Assembly (NCBI RefSeq): GCF_026262505.1
Contig: NC_067203.1
Coordinates: 17,682,392-17,746,391 of the forward strand
Source of the DNA: Trichomonas vaginalis G3
Taxonomy: Eukaryota; Parabasalia; Trichomonadida; Trichomonadidae
DNA: 64,000 nucleotides
Reading direction: 5' to 3'
Made by a program: the position numbers and the translations under genes. Within the stretch, counting starts at the first letter, position 1. Each line of letters opens with the position of its first letter. This document shows positions 39,409-47,347 of this stretch, piece after piece. The notes below the pieces were generated by a model. The model ran no database searches and was not told the DNA's origin. It worked only from the letters and a program-made list of their open reading frames with translations.

Positions 39409-40128
39409 CTAACAAACATGTTGTCTGACTGCTTGAGGGTTACGTTTGTACCATTCGAGCTTGACGCTTGCAATTCCTTCAATTGCATTCAAAATATCGG
39501 AGTCTGAGTCAACCATTTGTTCTCTCTTTGTAGTCTTGAAAGCGTCAAGAAGCATTGCAGCTGTTGTGACATTGCCATGTGCATAGTAAATGTGACCGTC
39601 CAAATCTGTTATGGTTAGTCTGAGATTGTATCCTTTCTTATTTCCGTCTTGAATTGCAGCAAGTACACCCATGAAGCCTTCTTTGTTCTTTCCTTCGTCA
39701 AAGTTTACTGTAAAGGTTCGACCAGATGTAATTTGACTTCTAACTTCACGATACTTTTCATATGCATATCTTGTTCTTTCCATGGGAGCATGTGCGTCTT
39801 CACCTTTTCCTTTTTTCCTTCTCAAAGGATGCAATTGTTCGTCATGTTTCCAGTAGAATCTGGCAAAGCCGTCGTGTCCTTCAACTTGAGGTTCACTAAC
39901 ATCGAAAGGCATGTCCATAAGACGTTCTTCTTCTAACCTCTCTAGTCTGTTTGGATAATTTGCACGTGCTGTTTCTAAGTCCATTTCGTAGCGAAGACCA
40001 GACAATTTGTCATAGACTTTTATGGGTCTTCCCTTCCTATATTTAAAATTCTTCGAAACTCTCCAACCATATCTTTGCAACTCTGCTTTTATTCTAGCAG
40101 ACTTTCTATCCATTCTATATGGGGGCAT
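39409..40128 (-). CDS. Unrecognised basic element protein, 239 aa
   Basis: Strongly basic N-terminus (MPPYRMDRKSARIKAELQRY, then RKGRPIKVYDK), then a globular alpha/beta region (TFTVNFDEGKNKEGFMGVLA; YNLRLTITDLDGHIYYAHGN). TTTTTACATATATTAA precedes the ATG directly. Open; possibly nucleic-acid binding. Not recognised. Confidence 0.6.
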   Translation of the reverse strand: MPPYRMDRKSARIKAELQRYGWRVSKNFKYRKGRPIKVYDKLSGLRYEMDLETARANYPNRLERLEEERLMDMPFDVSEPQVEGHDGFARFYWKHDEQLHPLRRKKGKGEDAHAPMERTRYAYEKYREVRSQITSGRTFTVNFDEGKNKEGFMGVLAAIQDGNKKGYNLRLTITDLDGHIYYAHGNVTTAAMLLDAFKTTKREQMVDSDSDILNAIEGIASVKLEWYKRNPQAVRQHVC

Positions 40129-40153
40129 TTAATATATGTAAAAATATACTGTT

Positions 40154-40737
40154 TTAAAATGGTATGCCATATAGCTTCTTGAATTTGTTAAGATGTATTT
40201 GAACGTATTTTCCATCTGTATCTCTAGCGTTTACATGAGCATAGCCCGCCTTAGTAAAACATACTTGTAATTTCCTATAGTTTACGCCGGTATAAAAGTA
40301 GAAAGAGTCTTGTTCTTCGCTATAGTAGTAAAACTCAAACGTATGCTCGCCATAGTCTGTAATTTCAATTGCTTCATCTTCTAGTTCGTCGACAAATTCG
40401 AATACAATATCTCGAAATTTGCCTATGTTCTTATTGTTTTCAGAACAAGTGACCCAACGCAAGTTTCAAGTCTATTGTCGTTTCTTATATGGTTTATATG
40501 GTCTACAAAAGGTAAATTGTTAGGGTTCGGTATAAAATGAGTTGCAATGACAACATGTTTAAAATAGTTTTTTCCACTCATCTTCATATTAGCATATCCG
40601 TCATTTCGCTCCCATCCGCTTAAAACTCTTTTTGTCTTTTTGTTTCTGACTTCAAATGACTCACAACAGTGAATTTCATATTTCTCATCTAACAAACAAG
40701 TTTCCCAACGGTCTGTTCCAACAAACTCAGCGTACAT
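40154..40737 (-). pseudogene. HNH endonuclease, broken
   Basis: Begins MYAEFVGTDRWETCLLDEKY. Has the NUMOD4-like start (WETCLLDEKYEIHCCESFEV) and the HNH_3 core FVDHINHIRNDNRLE; RWVTCSENNKNIGKF-type text follows further on. HNH nucleases of this type are mobile homing-like genes found in phages and large viruses. The gene is broken. Fossil. Confidence 0.7.
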
Positions 40738-40783
40738 TTCAAATAAAATAAAAAAATATTTTTTTTGAAAAATGTTTTTTCCT

Positions 40784-41368
40784 TTACTTAACATAACCAC
40801 CAGCTACCATAAGTCTTTGACGCCAACCCATACCAGCTAATGAAGGTTGACTTGGTTTAGTTTCCAAACTAAACTTTGGTTTTGGTTTATCTTCAGTTTT
40901 TGGCTCCCCTTCTTCTATCGGTCTTTCGTCACTTTTCGGTTCACCTGACTTTACTTCACTTGCAGGTATGGTTGTGTCGTTAACATCTTCATAAATGTCA
41001 TATGCCATCTGTTTTTGTTTTCCTTTCAACTTTTTGTGTTTGTTGTAAAGTTTAGAATATTTCGACTCTAAGTCAATGAGATGTTCTATAATGAACTGTT
41101 GGTCAGTGAAGTAAACTTTTCCATCTGTTGTCTCGAAAGCTCCTTCAGACTTCAATATTTTATTTGTGAGGGTCTGTTTCTTTTTTGAGATACTAGCCGT
41201 TCCATTTCTATGAAAAGTGACTTTGTAGTTAGGGTTTGTATTTCCAGACCTGGCACTTTCTATTATTGAATTTTTCTCTTCATCTGTAAGTTCTTTGACA
41301 GGTTTTGACAATGGTTCTGAACTTTTTGTTTGTGGTGTCAAATCTACCGTTTCAACTTCTTCGGTCAT
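40784..41368 (-). CDS. Unrecognised element protein, 194 aa
   Basis: MTEEVETVDLTPQTKSSEPL onward. Charged, low-complexity ends with a helical centre (FIIEHLIDLESKYSKLYNKH). C-terminus PSLAGMGWRQRLMVAGGYVK. TTTTTTACTGAGATGAA precedes the ATG, identical to the next small gene. Confidence 0.55.
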   Translation of the reverse strand: MTEEVETVDLTPQTKSSEPLSKPVKELTDEEKNSIIESARSGNTNPNYKVTFHRNGTASISKKKQTLTNKILKSEGAFETTDGKVYFTDQQFIIEHLIDLESKYSKLYNKHKKLKGKQKQMAYDIYEDVNDTTIPASEVKSGEPKSDERPIEEGEPKTEDKPKPKFSLETKPSQPSLAGMGWRQRLMVAGGYVK

Positions 41369-41387
41369 TTCATCTCAGTAAAAAATT

Positions 41388-41543
41388 TTAGTTTGGTTTG
41401 TTTTCAACTGGTTGTTGTTGTTTTTTAAGTCGGTCTAAAACTTCCTGAGGTATAGGAAGAACTTGACAAACACGTGGTTGTGTAACTGCTGGAAGCCGAC
41501 AAATCCATCTTGAACCCATTTGTCTCAATGCTGTATTGTTCAT
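41388..41543 (-). CDS. Small element protein, 51 aa
   Basis: MNNTALRQMGSRWICRLPAV onward, ending QQQPVENKPN. Too short for a family call. Support: the same upstream motif as its neighbour (TTTTTTACTGAGATGAA before the ATG) and tight packing between 41368 and 41563. Confidence 0.5.
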   Translation of the reverse strand: MNNTALRQMGSRWICRLPAVTQPRVCQVLPIPQEVLDRLKKQQQPVENKPN

Positions 41544-41562
41544 TTCATCTCAGTAAAAAACT

Positions 41563-41964
41563 TTACATTCCCCACGTTTGAGGCGGTTGAGGTTGGTTAT
41601 TGTTTACCCATTGTTGTGCATGGTTATATCCTCTGTTAAAGAATCTTTCACCTTGGTCCATATAGTGTCCTGCTTGGTTATAGTAGTCATTTGCTTTGTT
41701 ATAGTAGTTTCCTGCTTGTCTTCCTACATTGTCCATCCATCCTTGAACTTTTCCTCTTGTTTCAGGATTTGGAATAAGATTTGCTGCATCTCGTGCTACA
41801 TCCCAACCTTTCTGTACAGTTTGTATAATAGGTTGTGCTTTCTCTTTAAGTATACCTAATGTACTCAAAATCTTCCTTCCAACTCCAAATACACCTCTGG
41901 CTATTGTTCCCACTGCGGGCAAAAATCTGGATGCAACTCCTGCTAATGCGCCAAATAAACCCAT
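41563..41964 (-). CDS. Small glycine-starting structural-looking protein
   Basis: 133 residues, MGLFGALAGVASRFLPAVGT onward: an N-terminal myristoylation-like MG start and an amphipathic/hydrophobic first 30 residues, then Tyr/Asn/Gln-rich repeats (YYNKANDYYNQAGHYMDQGE). It resembles the 45547-45789 protein in layout. Candidate membrane-active minor virion protein; inference. The start lies 17 bp from the divergent integrase start. Confidence 0.55.
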   Translation of the reverse strand: MGLFGALAGVASRFLPAVGTIARGVFGVGRKILSTLGILKEKAQPIIQTVQKGWDVARDAANLIPNPETRGKVQGWMDNVGRQAGNYYNKANDYYNQAGHYMDQGERFFNRGYNHAQQWVNNNQPQPPQTWGM

Positions 41965-41981
41965 TTCTTATGGGTTAAAAA

Positions 41982-42941
41982 ATGACGAATCCAAACAAGG
42001 ACCCCTATGTTTCTAAAGCGACAAAGAAAGCACTCATGGTAAAAATCTTTAGTTCAACACCAAATGCTTGGTTTATGGATATCTTGGAAAACATTCCGAG
42101 AGTTAGAACAGATGGACCTCCATACTGGCTAATATTTGTCGGTCAAAACACAAGATACTGTGAAGCCATACCATTACAGTCCAAAAATATTTTAGATGTG
42201 AAAACTGCTTTGACAATATTCGTTGACAAATACCATCCAACAAAACTGACATCTGACTGTGAACGTTCTTTCAAATCAGACGATATTAAAAACTATCTGC
42301 GTTCAAAAAAATGTAAACCAATATTTCATTGTCGACCAAAACCATTCTGCTCTTGGTGTCATTGACAGTTGTATAAAAATCTTAAGAGACTTAAACCAAC
42401 CACAAGGTGGTGAGGTAGATGAAATGTCATATGACGACAAGTATAGACATTTCTCCATGGCAAAGATGAGACAAGTTTTAAATATTTACAATAGCCGTAA
42501 ACAAAAAGGTTTGGGAAACCACTCCCCCGAAGAAATGAAAAACAACCCTGACTTAGAGAAAGACTATATATTTAATAGTTTAGTCAAAAGAGACAAACAA
42601 GAAAGAATGCCAGGCTTCAAACTTAAGAAAGGCGACAAAGTAAAAATAGAAATACCTAAACGCGACCCATATGAAAATACTATTGACTATGACAACAATG
42701 GGAACTCGACAGGTACTCGCTTCGTGTTCGTAAAAATAGAAGAAAGTATACAAGAGAATATTATGAAGTTTTAGGCAAACATGGCAAAATGTACAGACTG
42801 CAAGCAGAAGATAAAACTACTATTGTCAGACCTCGTTTCAAACTTGTCAAAGTTCAAGGTGGTATACTTTCAAAGACAGTTCCTAACAAATATAAGACAA
42901 CTCCTGACGAATATGCTAAAGAAGTTGAAAATGACGACTAA
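41982..42941 (+). pseudogene. Retroviral-type integrase (RVE), broken
   Basis: Starts MTNPNKDPYVSKATKKALMV. The catalytic-core signatures are visible: WFMDILENIPRVRTDGPPYW, LTSDCERSFKSDDIKNYL and later HSALGVIDSCIKILRDL. The C-terminal part has KPGFKL-type GFKLKKGDKVKIEIPKRDPY. Polinton integrases insert the element with the 5-6-bp duplications seen here. The gene is broken in more than one place. Fossil. Confidence 0.8.
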
Positions 42942-43372
42942 GCAATTCTATACCATGCGTAAACTGTCATGTAAGGTGGCATGTAGTCTTTACTTTGTCC
43001 CGTTGTTTGTGTATACCCTGAAACGAAATGTGTATGGTTTCCTTCTCCCTGAGTGTCACTCCAGTAACAATTTATAGCAAACTTAACGTCGTCTTTAACA
43101 TCATATCCTTTACCTTTTGTCATTCCTGACCAATCCCAATATCTATGCCTATGCCAACCTGCTTGAGATGTACTTAAATCTATGTAGTGACTGTGCGCAG
43201 GTAAGTTTTCACCTGAAATCGTTTTACTTCCACCTGTTTCCTTTGAAGAGTTTGCACAATACAAAAACCTGTCGACTATTTGTTCCCATGCACCAACACC
43301 AAACATTACTTGAGGACCTCTTGCTTCCATAGATGTATAAATAGAACCTACTGGGTTCATTAAATCAAACAT
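42938..43372 (-). CDS. Tail-collar-like fibre tip protein
   Basis: 144 residues. Motifs of the phage tail-collar domain: GAWEQIVDRFLYCANSSKET, SGENLPAHSHYIDL, and the closing GNHTHFVSGY with DYMPPYMTVYAWYRIA. His-rich HSH/HTH pairs are typical of metal-threaded fibre tips. It directly follows the fibre gene (8-base gap, same strand), so the two probably form one attachment structure. Open. Confidence 0.7.
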   Translation of the reverse strand: MFDLMNPVGSIYTSMEARGPQVMFGVGAWEQIVDRFLYCANSSKETGGSKTISGENLPAHSHYIDLSTSQAGWHRHRYWDWSGMTKGKGYDVKDDVKFAINCYWSDTQGEGNHTHFVSGYTQTTGQSKDYMPPYMTVYAWYRIA

Positions 43373-43380
43373 ATGAGATA

Positions 43381-44676
43381 TTATAGGATTGTCTTTTTGA
43401 ACTTAAAATATAGTGCAACCATTTCAGGTTTCTTCTGGTTTGTGTCAGAATATTTTTTATAATATAATCTTATGTTTTCAGGGTAGGTAAAGTCTTGACT
43501 ATAATATTTATTTCTGTCATCTGTATAATAGTATACTATTCTCGTTTTTTCTATTGCATTATATCTTTTATATCTATAAAAATCTAAATAGAATGTTTGC
43601 TTTTTTGGGTCTGCGTGTAGTGTTCTGACGTCAACACCATAGTCATAATAGTATGGTGCTGGAGCTGGGTCAGGCAATGTCATATCTGCCATTTCATAAA
43701 CTCTTAAATATTTCTTTTGTTCGTCTCCATAGAAGTTTAAGTAGCAGTTGTTGTCTAATGGAACTTTAACTTGTGTACCATCGTTCTTTTTATAGCTTAC
43801 ATACATTTCATTGTTATTTTTCGGAATGAGTTTACACCGTATACCATTTCTTAAAGACTGTACAAACTCCCATCTAAAATATTTGTTTTCTTCATAGATA
43901 GAAAAGTCACCAACAATAGTTTCAATATTTTTTGTTGTTCCAACTAAACTTTGGTATATTTCATTGACATATGTTTTATCTGCTTTTGTCTCTAATGTTT
44001 CTTGTAAGTTTGTTATATTTGCAATGGTATGTGTATGTCCAACGGCACTTTTACTGTTTAAGGTTTCTTGTAAGTTTGTTATATTTGCAATGGTATGTGT
44101 ATGTCCAACGGCACTTTTACTGTTTAAGGTTTCTTGTAAGTTTGTTATATTTGCAATGGTATGTGTATGTCCAACGTCACTTTTCCTGTTTAAGGTTTCT
44201 TGTAAGTTTGTAATATTTGCAATGGTATGTGTATGAGTCTTTTTAGAATATTCGTTTTCAGCTCTTGTCACTTCACTTGACATTTTATTGTCAACATATG
44301 TTTTGTCCGCTAGTTCAGGATGAGTATGTTCTTTTGTTGCATATGTTGCATCTGCTCTGTCATGTTCTTCTTGAACTTTTTCAATGACATACTCTTTGTC
44401 AGCTTTGTTGTCAACATCTGCTTTCAAAAGAAGTTCATCTATAGGTTTCTCGTTTAAAGTTCTTTTTGTTGGATTTATACAAACAGTATGGTTCTTACTG
44501 TCTTGAAACAGAAACTCGTCTGTCAATGGGTTTATCGTCAGTTTTAAGTTTCCTTCTTTCAATGACTCAGATATCTTAGAATAGTTTGAAAAGTTTGTTG
44601 TGTTCTTATTTAGAGCTTGCAAAATGAGTTGTCGGTTGTGTTGTATTTCTCTCATAGACGCTGTTTCTTTCGACAT
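43381..44676 (-). CDS. Fibre protein with 22-residue repeats
   Basis: 431 residues. An N-terminal helical shaft (to about 150) is followed by four repeats of the type HTHTIANITNLQETLNSKSA, with a 66-bp DNA period at 44021, 44087, 44153 and 44219 (nearly identical), then a C-terminal beta-rich head (about 225-431) with many Tyr residues. GHTH-x-IANITNLQ repeats are characteristic of trimeric phage tail fibres. Likely the host-attachment fibre of the element's virion. Open. Its start is 18 bp from a divergent start at 44695. Confidence 0.75.
   Translation of the reverse strand: MSKETASMREIQHNRQLILQALNKNTTNFSNYSKISESLKEGNLKLTINPLTDEFLFQDSKNHTVCINPTKRTLNEKPIDELLLKADVDNKADKEYVIEKVQEEHDRADATYATKEHTHPELADKTYVDNKMSSEVTRAENEYSKKTHTHTIANITNLQETLNRKSDVGHTHTIANITNLQETLNSKSAVGHTHTIANITNLQETLNSKSAVGHTHTIANITNLQETLETKADKTYVNEIYQSLVGTTKNIETIVGDFSIYEENKYFRWEFVQSLRNGIRCKLIPKNNNEMYVSYKKNDGTQVKVPLDNNCYLNFYGDEQKKYLRVYEMADMTLPDPAPAPYYYDYGVDVRTLHADPKKQTFYLDFYRYKRYNAIEKTRIVYYYTDDRNKYYSQDFTYPENIRLYYKKYSDTNQKKPEMVALYFKFKKTIL
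44021..44236. repeat. 66-bp tandem repeats in the fibre gene
   Basis: Three and a bit units, each with GCAATGGTATGTGTATGTCC, nearly identical in DNA, encoding the 22-residue fibre repeat on the minus strand. Unit number can change without frameshift. Confidence 0.85.
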
Positions 44677-44694
44677 TTTTATTCTAGATAAAAT

Positions 44695-45541
44695 ATGCTT
44701 TCAATAGAAAAAGAAAATTCTAGAGTTGCTACAACTAAACCATTAGATGAACTTTTACCAATGTCGGTCAAAAGTTTGAGACAGAGACCGTAAAGCATGA
44801 AGGCTATCGTTTTGACTACCCGTTAAGATGGCTAAGAGACCCATCCGTCACAAAAGCTATTGGCTTTCGTAGAATGAAGTTCATTTCAGAAGCCATACAT
44901 GGTTTCCCATTTACGGTCGCTTTTGAAATTCGATACTATAACAAAGAGAAACGTACGTATGAGAAATTTGAACAGGGAAAAACTTTTACAAGTGAATTTG
45001 CTTGTAAACTTAGAAACAACTCTTCAAGCTTTTCAAGAAAAAATAAACGATATCTATCTCGAATATGCAAAACAGTACAACATTGACGAAGGAGAGTACC
45101 ATCTCGATATTATATATGACAGGAAAAATGCAACTGTTAAAATCAATAGAATAGAAGACCTTGGAGAAGACGTTTATATTTCTACAAAATATAACAACTT
45201 GGCATGGTATAGGTTTCTGAGGATGTTAAATCAGCCTGCAGAATATCCAGTACACCCGGACTTTTATGAAGTCGAAAACCCTAATGGAACATATGAAAAT
45301 GTTTTCGACTCAGATGCTATTATAGTTCATGCTTCATTTTCTGGCGCCCAAAACTCTTTTTATGCTTGGCAAATGACTTTTACGAAAAACCTACAAAGCT
45401 ATATGAACCACCGAGTGGAAGTATTTCAGACTTTCAAGTATGGTTTACAACAGATGGAAGAAAGAGAATAATTCCATTATACCATGTGTTTTACTTAGAA
45501 CTTAGTTTCATATACAACTACTATCGAACGGTAAAAATATA
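44695..45541 (+). pseudogene. Broken relative of the 38481-39340 gene pair
   Basis: The coding direction is opposite to the other copy. Text such as YPLRWLRDP, AIGFRRMKF, WYRFLRMLNQPAEYP and VHASFSGAQNSFYA mirrors the pair at 38481-39340. Several breaks. Fossil. Confidence 0.6.
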
Positions 45542-45546
45542 ATTTT

Positions 45547-45789
45547 TTAATACGGTTGAGGTGTTGGATTTGGTTGCCAACTAGACTGTGGTGCAGGTTC
45601 AGGCTGTTGTATAACAGGAGCTTGTTCTTCTGGTTCAGGGTCTTTAGGTATAATACCAACGAACTGACCTACTCTTTTACCAATATTTTTGACACCGTTC
45701 CATACTCCTCTTCCGACAGATTTTATTCCATTCCATATACCTCTTCCAACTCTTCTGAAGAAGTTTCCAATACTACTGAAGAAACCCAT
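45547..45789 (-). CDS. Small basic amphipathic element protein, 80 aa
   Basis: MGFFSSIGNFFRRVGRGIWN onward: a Gly-start, amphipathic, Arg/Lys-rich helix with repeats (GRGIWNGIKSVGRGVWNGVK), then a Pro/Gln-rich tail. Looks membrane-active, comparable in role to adenoviral pVI-like peptides (analogy only). TTTTTACATATAGTAAA precedes the ATG. Confidence 0.55.
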   Translation of the reverse strand: MGFFSSIGNFFRRVGRGIWNGIKSVGRGVWNGVKNIGKRVGQFVGIIPKDPEPEEQAPVIQQPEPAPQSSWQPNPTPQPY

Positions 45790-45807
45790 TTTACTATATG
45801 TAAAAAT

Positions 45808-46170
45808 CTAATGTCCACCTAGTCTCTTACGTTTCCTTCTGAGTTCCATAGCATTTTTTAACTGGAGCTCATACATTCTATTTCTCCTCTGGTAGAAAAC
45901 ATACTCTGGGTCAACTCCTGTGTTCGCGTCATCTGCATAGAGTTGTTTATATCCCACTTCAGGGTTTGTATAAAACTCTTTCCATCTCATATTTGCATAC
46001 CATGGTGGCAAACCTAACGCAGCGTCATTTGACATGGCAGTTTGCATTTGTACATCTGTTGGCACTTGACCATAGTTTGCCATTGCAGTTTGTATTCTAA
46101 CTTCATTTGGAATATTCTCTGGGTTTGGTTGTCCAGGTTGCTGTGCATTCGCTAAGTTCTGTGCGTCCAT
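45808..46170 (-). CDS. Unrecognised element protein, 120 aa
   Basis: MDAQNLANAQQPGQPNPENI onward, with an internal near-repeat (VRIQTAMANYGQVPTDVQMQ TAMSN), an aromatic middle and a basic C-terminus RRKRKRLGGH. TTTTTATCTAATATTAA precedes the ATG. Possibly a virion protein. Confidence 0.55.
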   Translation of the reverse strand: MDAQNLANAQQPGQPNPENIPNEVRIQTAMANYGQVPTDVQMQTAMSNDAALGLPPWYANMRWKEFYTNPEVGYKQLYADDANTGVDPEYVFYQRRNRMYELQLKNAMELRRKRKRLGGH

Positions 46171-46193
46171 TTAATATTAGATAAAAATATCTC

Positions 46194-46325
46194 TTACGAG
46201 TACATATACTGGACATTTGCAGGCATTGGTTCATCTTCATATTCTCTATATCTTTCTGCCACGTCAAATAAGTAAATGACACAATGGAAAAAACCTAAAA
46301 CAAGTAGTCCTATTTCAAACCACAT
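46194..46325 (-). CDS. Small single-span membrane protein, 43 aa
   Basis: MWFEIGLLVLGFFHCVIYLF forms one transmembrane segment, followed by DVAERYREYEDEPMPANVQY and MYS. Its start overlaps the end of the methyltransferase gene by 16 bases on the same strand. Function unknown. Confidence 0.45.
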   Translation of the reverse strand: MWFEIGLLVLGFFHCVIYLFDVAERYREYEDEPMPANVQYMYS

Positions 46326-47128
46326 TTACTTACCAATAAAATTTCTTTGTTATGACACTTTCTCCGGTTTATAGGACCTCTCTCATATTCTATCTTATCG
46401 TATCTAAACTCATAGTCATGTATGTCCTCTAACCATCTCATGACACTTTCCAAACCACTTTTATCGGATGTAAAGTAAAAGCATGGATGGTTATGTACAA
46501 CGTCTAAAGTTTCTAAAGAGTCTCTCAAAGTCCAGTCTACTTGGTATTGAAAATCATATGTGTTATAGAACGGCGGGTCTACTATAAAGAAAACATTTTC
46601 CTTGTCTTTATATTTTTCATACAACTCTGTCCAACGACATCTCACAAACTCTATACCCTCAGTATATTTTTCTATGTTCTCTTTGAAAACCTTTGTATAG
46701 TTAAGATATAAAACTTTTGACATAAGTGTTTCAATGTCATGAACTCTTATAGAACCACTATACAATAGTCTAGAAGATATACTATCCCAGTCAATATACT
46801 CTGCTTTTTTCAAAACCTCTCTGACAGTATTTTTCTTATCTAATGGTATACGTTCCATCTTACCTATAGGTATCTTTTCTTTTAACTCTTTCAATATTTT
46901 GTTTGTGTCTGGTATATGTTTGAGACGGTTCATATAGTTGTCGAAGTCATTGCATATAATCTTTGAGTCAGGAAATACAGTATGGCACAAATGAGATATA
47001 TAGAAACTTCCACCGAACAAATCTACAAATGTTAGACCATTCGGTAGTTTCTTAAGTTCTCTCAATAGAATATCTTTACATCTACTCTTATTTCCAAAGA
47101 AGGGTAACGGTGGTTTTGTAAAATTCAT
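46310..47128 (-). CDS. D12-class DNA adenine-N6 methyltransferase
   Basis: 272 residues from the ATG at 47128 (MNFTKPPLPFFGNKSRCKDI). PFFGNKSR and FVDLFGGSF are the AdoMet-binding motifs; VDPPFYNTY is the catalytic DPPY-type motif; FYFTSDKSG follows. This is the Dam-like (D12) class, many of which methylate GATC. It is the outermost gene at the right end. Open. N6-methyladenine is known in Trichomonas DNA; here the enzyme could mark or protect the element's DNA. TTTTTATTATATATATATAAAATG lies directly before. Confidence 0.85.
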   Translation of the reverse strand: MNFTKPPLPFFGNKSRCKDILLRELKKLPNGLTFVDLFGGSFYISHLCHTVFPDSKIICNDFDNYMNRLKHIPDTNKILKELKEKIPIGKMERIPLDKKNTVREVLKKAEYIDWDSISSRLLYSGSIRVHDIETLMSKVLYLNYTKVFKENIEKYTEGIEFVRCRWTELYEKYKDKENVFFIVDPPFYNTYDFQYQVDWTLRDSLETLDVVHNHPCFYFTSDKSGLESVMRWLEDIHDYEFRYDKIEYERGPINRRKCHNKEILLVSKCGLK

Positions 47129-47243
47129 TTTATATATATATAATAAAAATGTTTTTACCTGAAAAGTGACAGAAAAGTGACAAAACATGAAAACATATAT
47201 ATTTTGTGAAAAGCTCCTGGAAGACCCGTATATAAGAACTTCA

Positions 47244-47297
47244 TTTATACTAAACATCTTCAGGGGCTAGAGGGGCGCAGCCCTGGAAGCCCCACTA

Positions 47298-47342
<45 letters not shown>
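47244..47342 (-). repeat. Right terminal inverted repeat
   Basis: Inverted match to the left end over 56 bp, then about 43 T. The nested hairpin is kept: GGGGCT (47263-47268) with AGCCCC (47288-47293), inner stem GGGC (47073 offset: 47273-47276) with GCCC (47280-47283), although the inner stem sequence differs from the left end. Confidence 0.85.
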
Positions 47343-47345
<3 letters not shown>

Positions 47346-47347
47346 CA

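Larger units (their letters stand above)
23964..47342. mobile_element. Polinton/Maverick-like element, about 23.4 kb, partly broken
   Basis: Bounded by an A run (to 24014) and a T run (from 47300), followed inward by 56-57-bp inverted repeats. The 5-bp direct repeat TATCA lies at 23959-23963 and 47343-47347, fitting the 5-6-bp duplications of this class. Parts: retroviral-type integrase, A32-like packaging ATPase, probable major capsid and penton, SF3 helicase, adenine methyltransferase, KilA-N/T5orf172 genes, HNH nuclease, fibre and tail-collar proteins, and small structural-looking proteins. Most left-half genes are on the plus strand and most right-half genes on the minus strand. I see no protein-primed DNA polymerase. 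Roughly a dozen or more breaks in total. Many genes are still open, the termini are well matched and the target duplication is intact, which suggests a fairly recent insertion. Confidence 0.9.
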
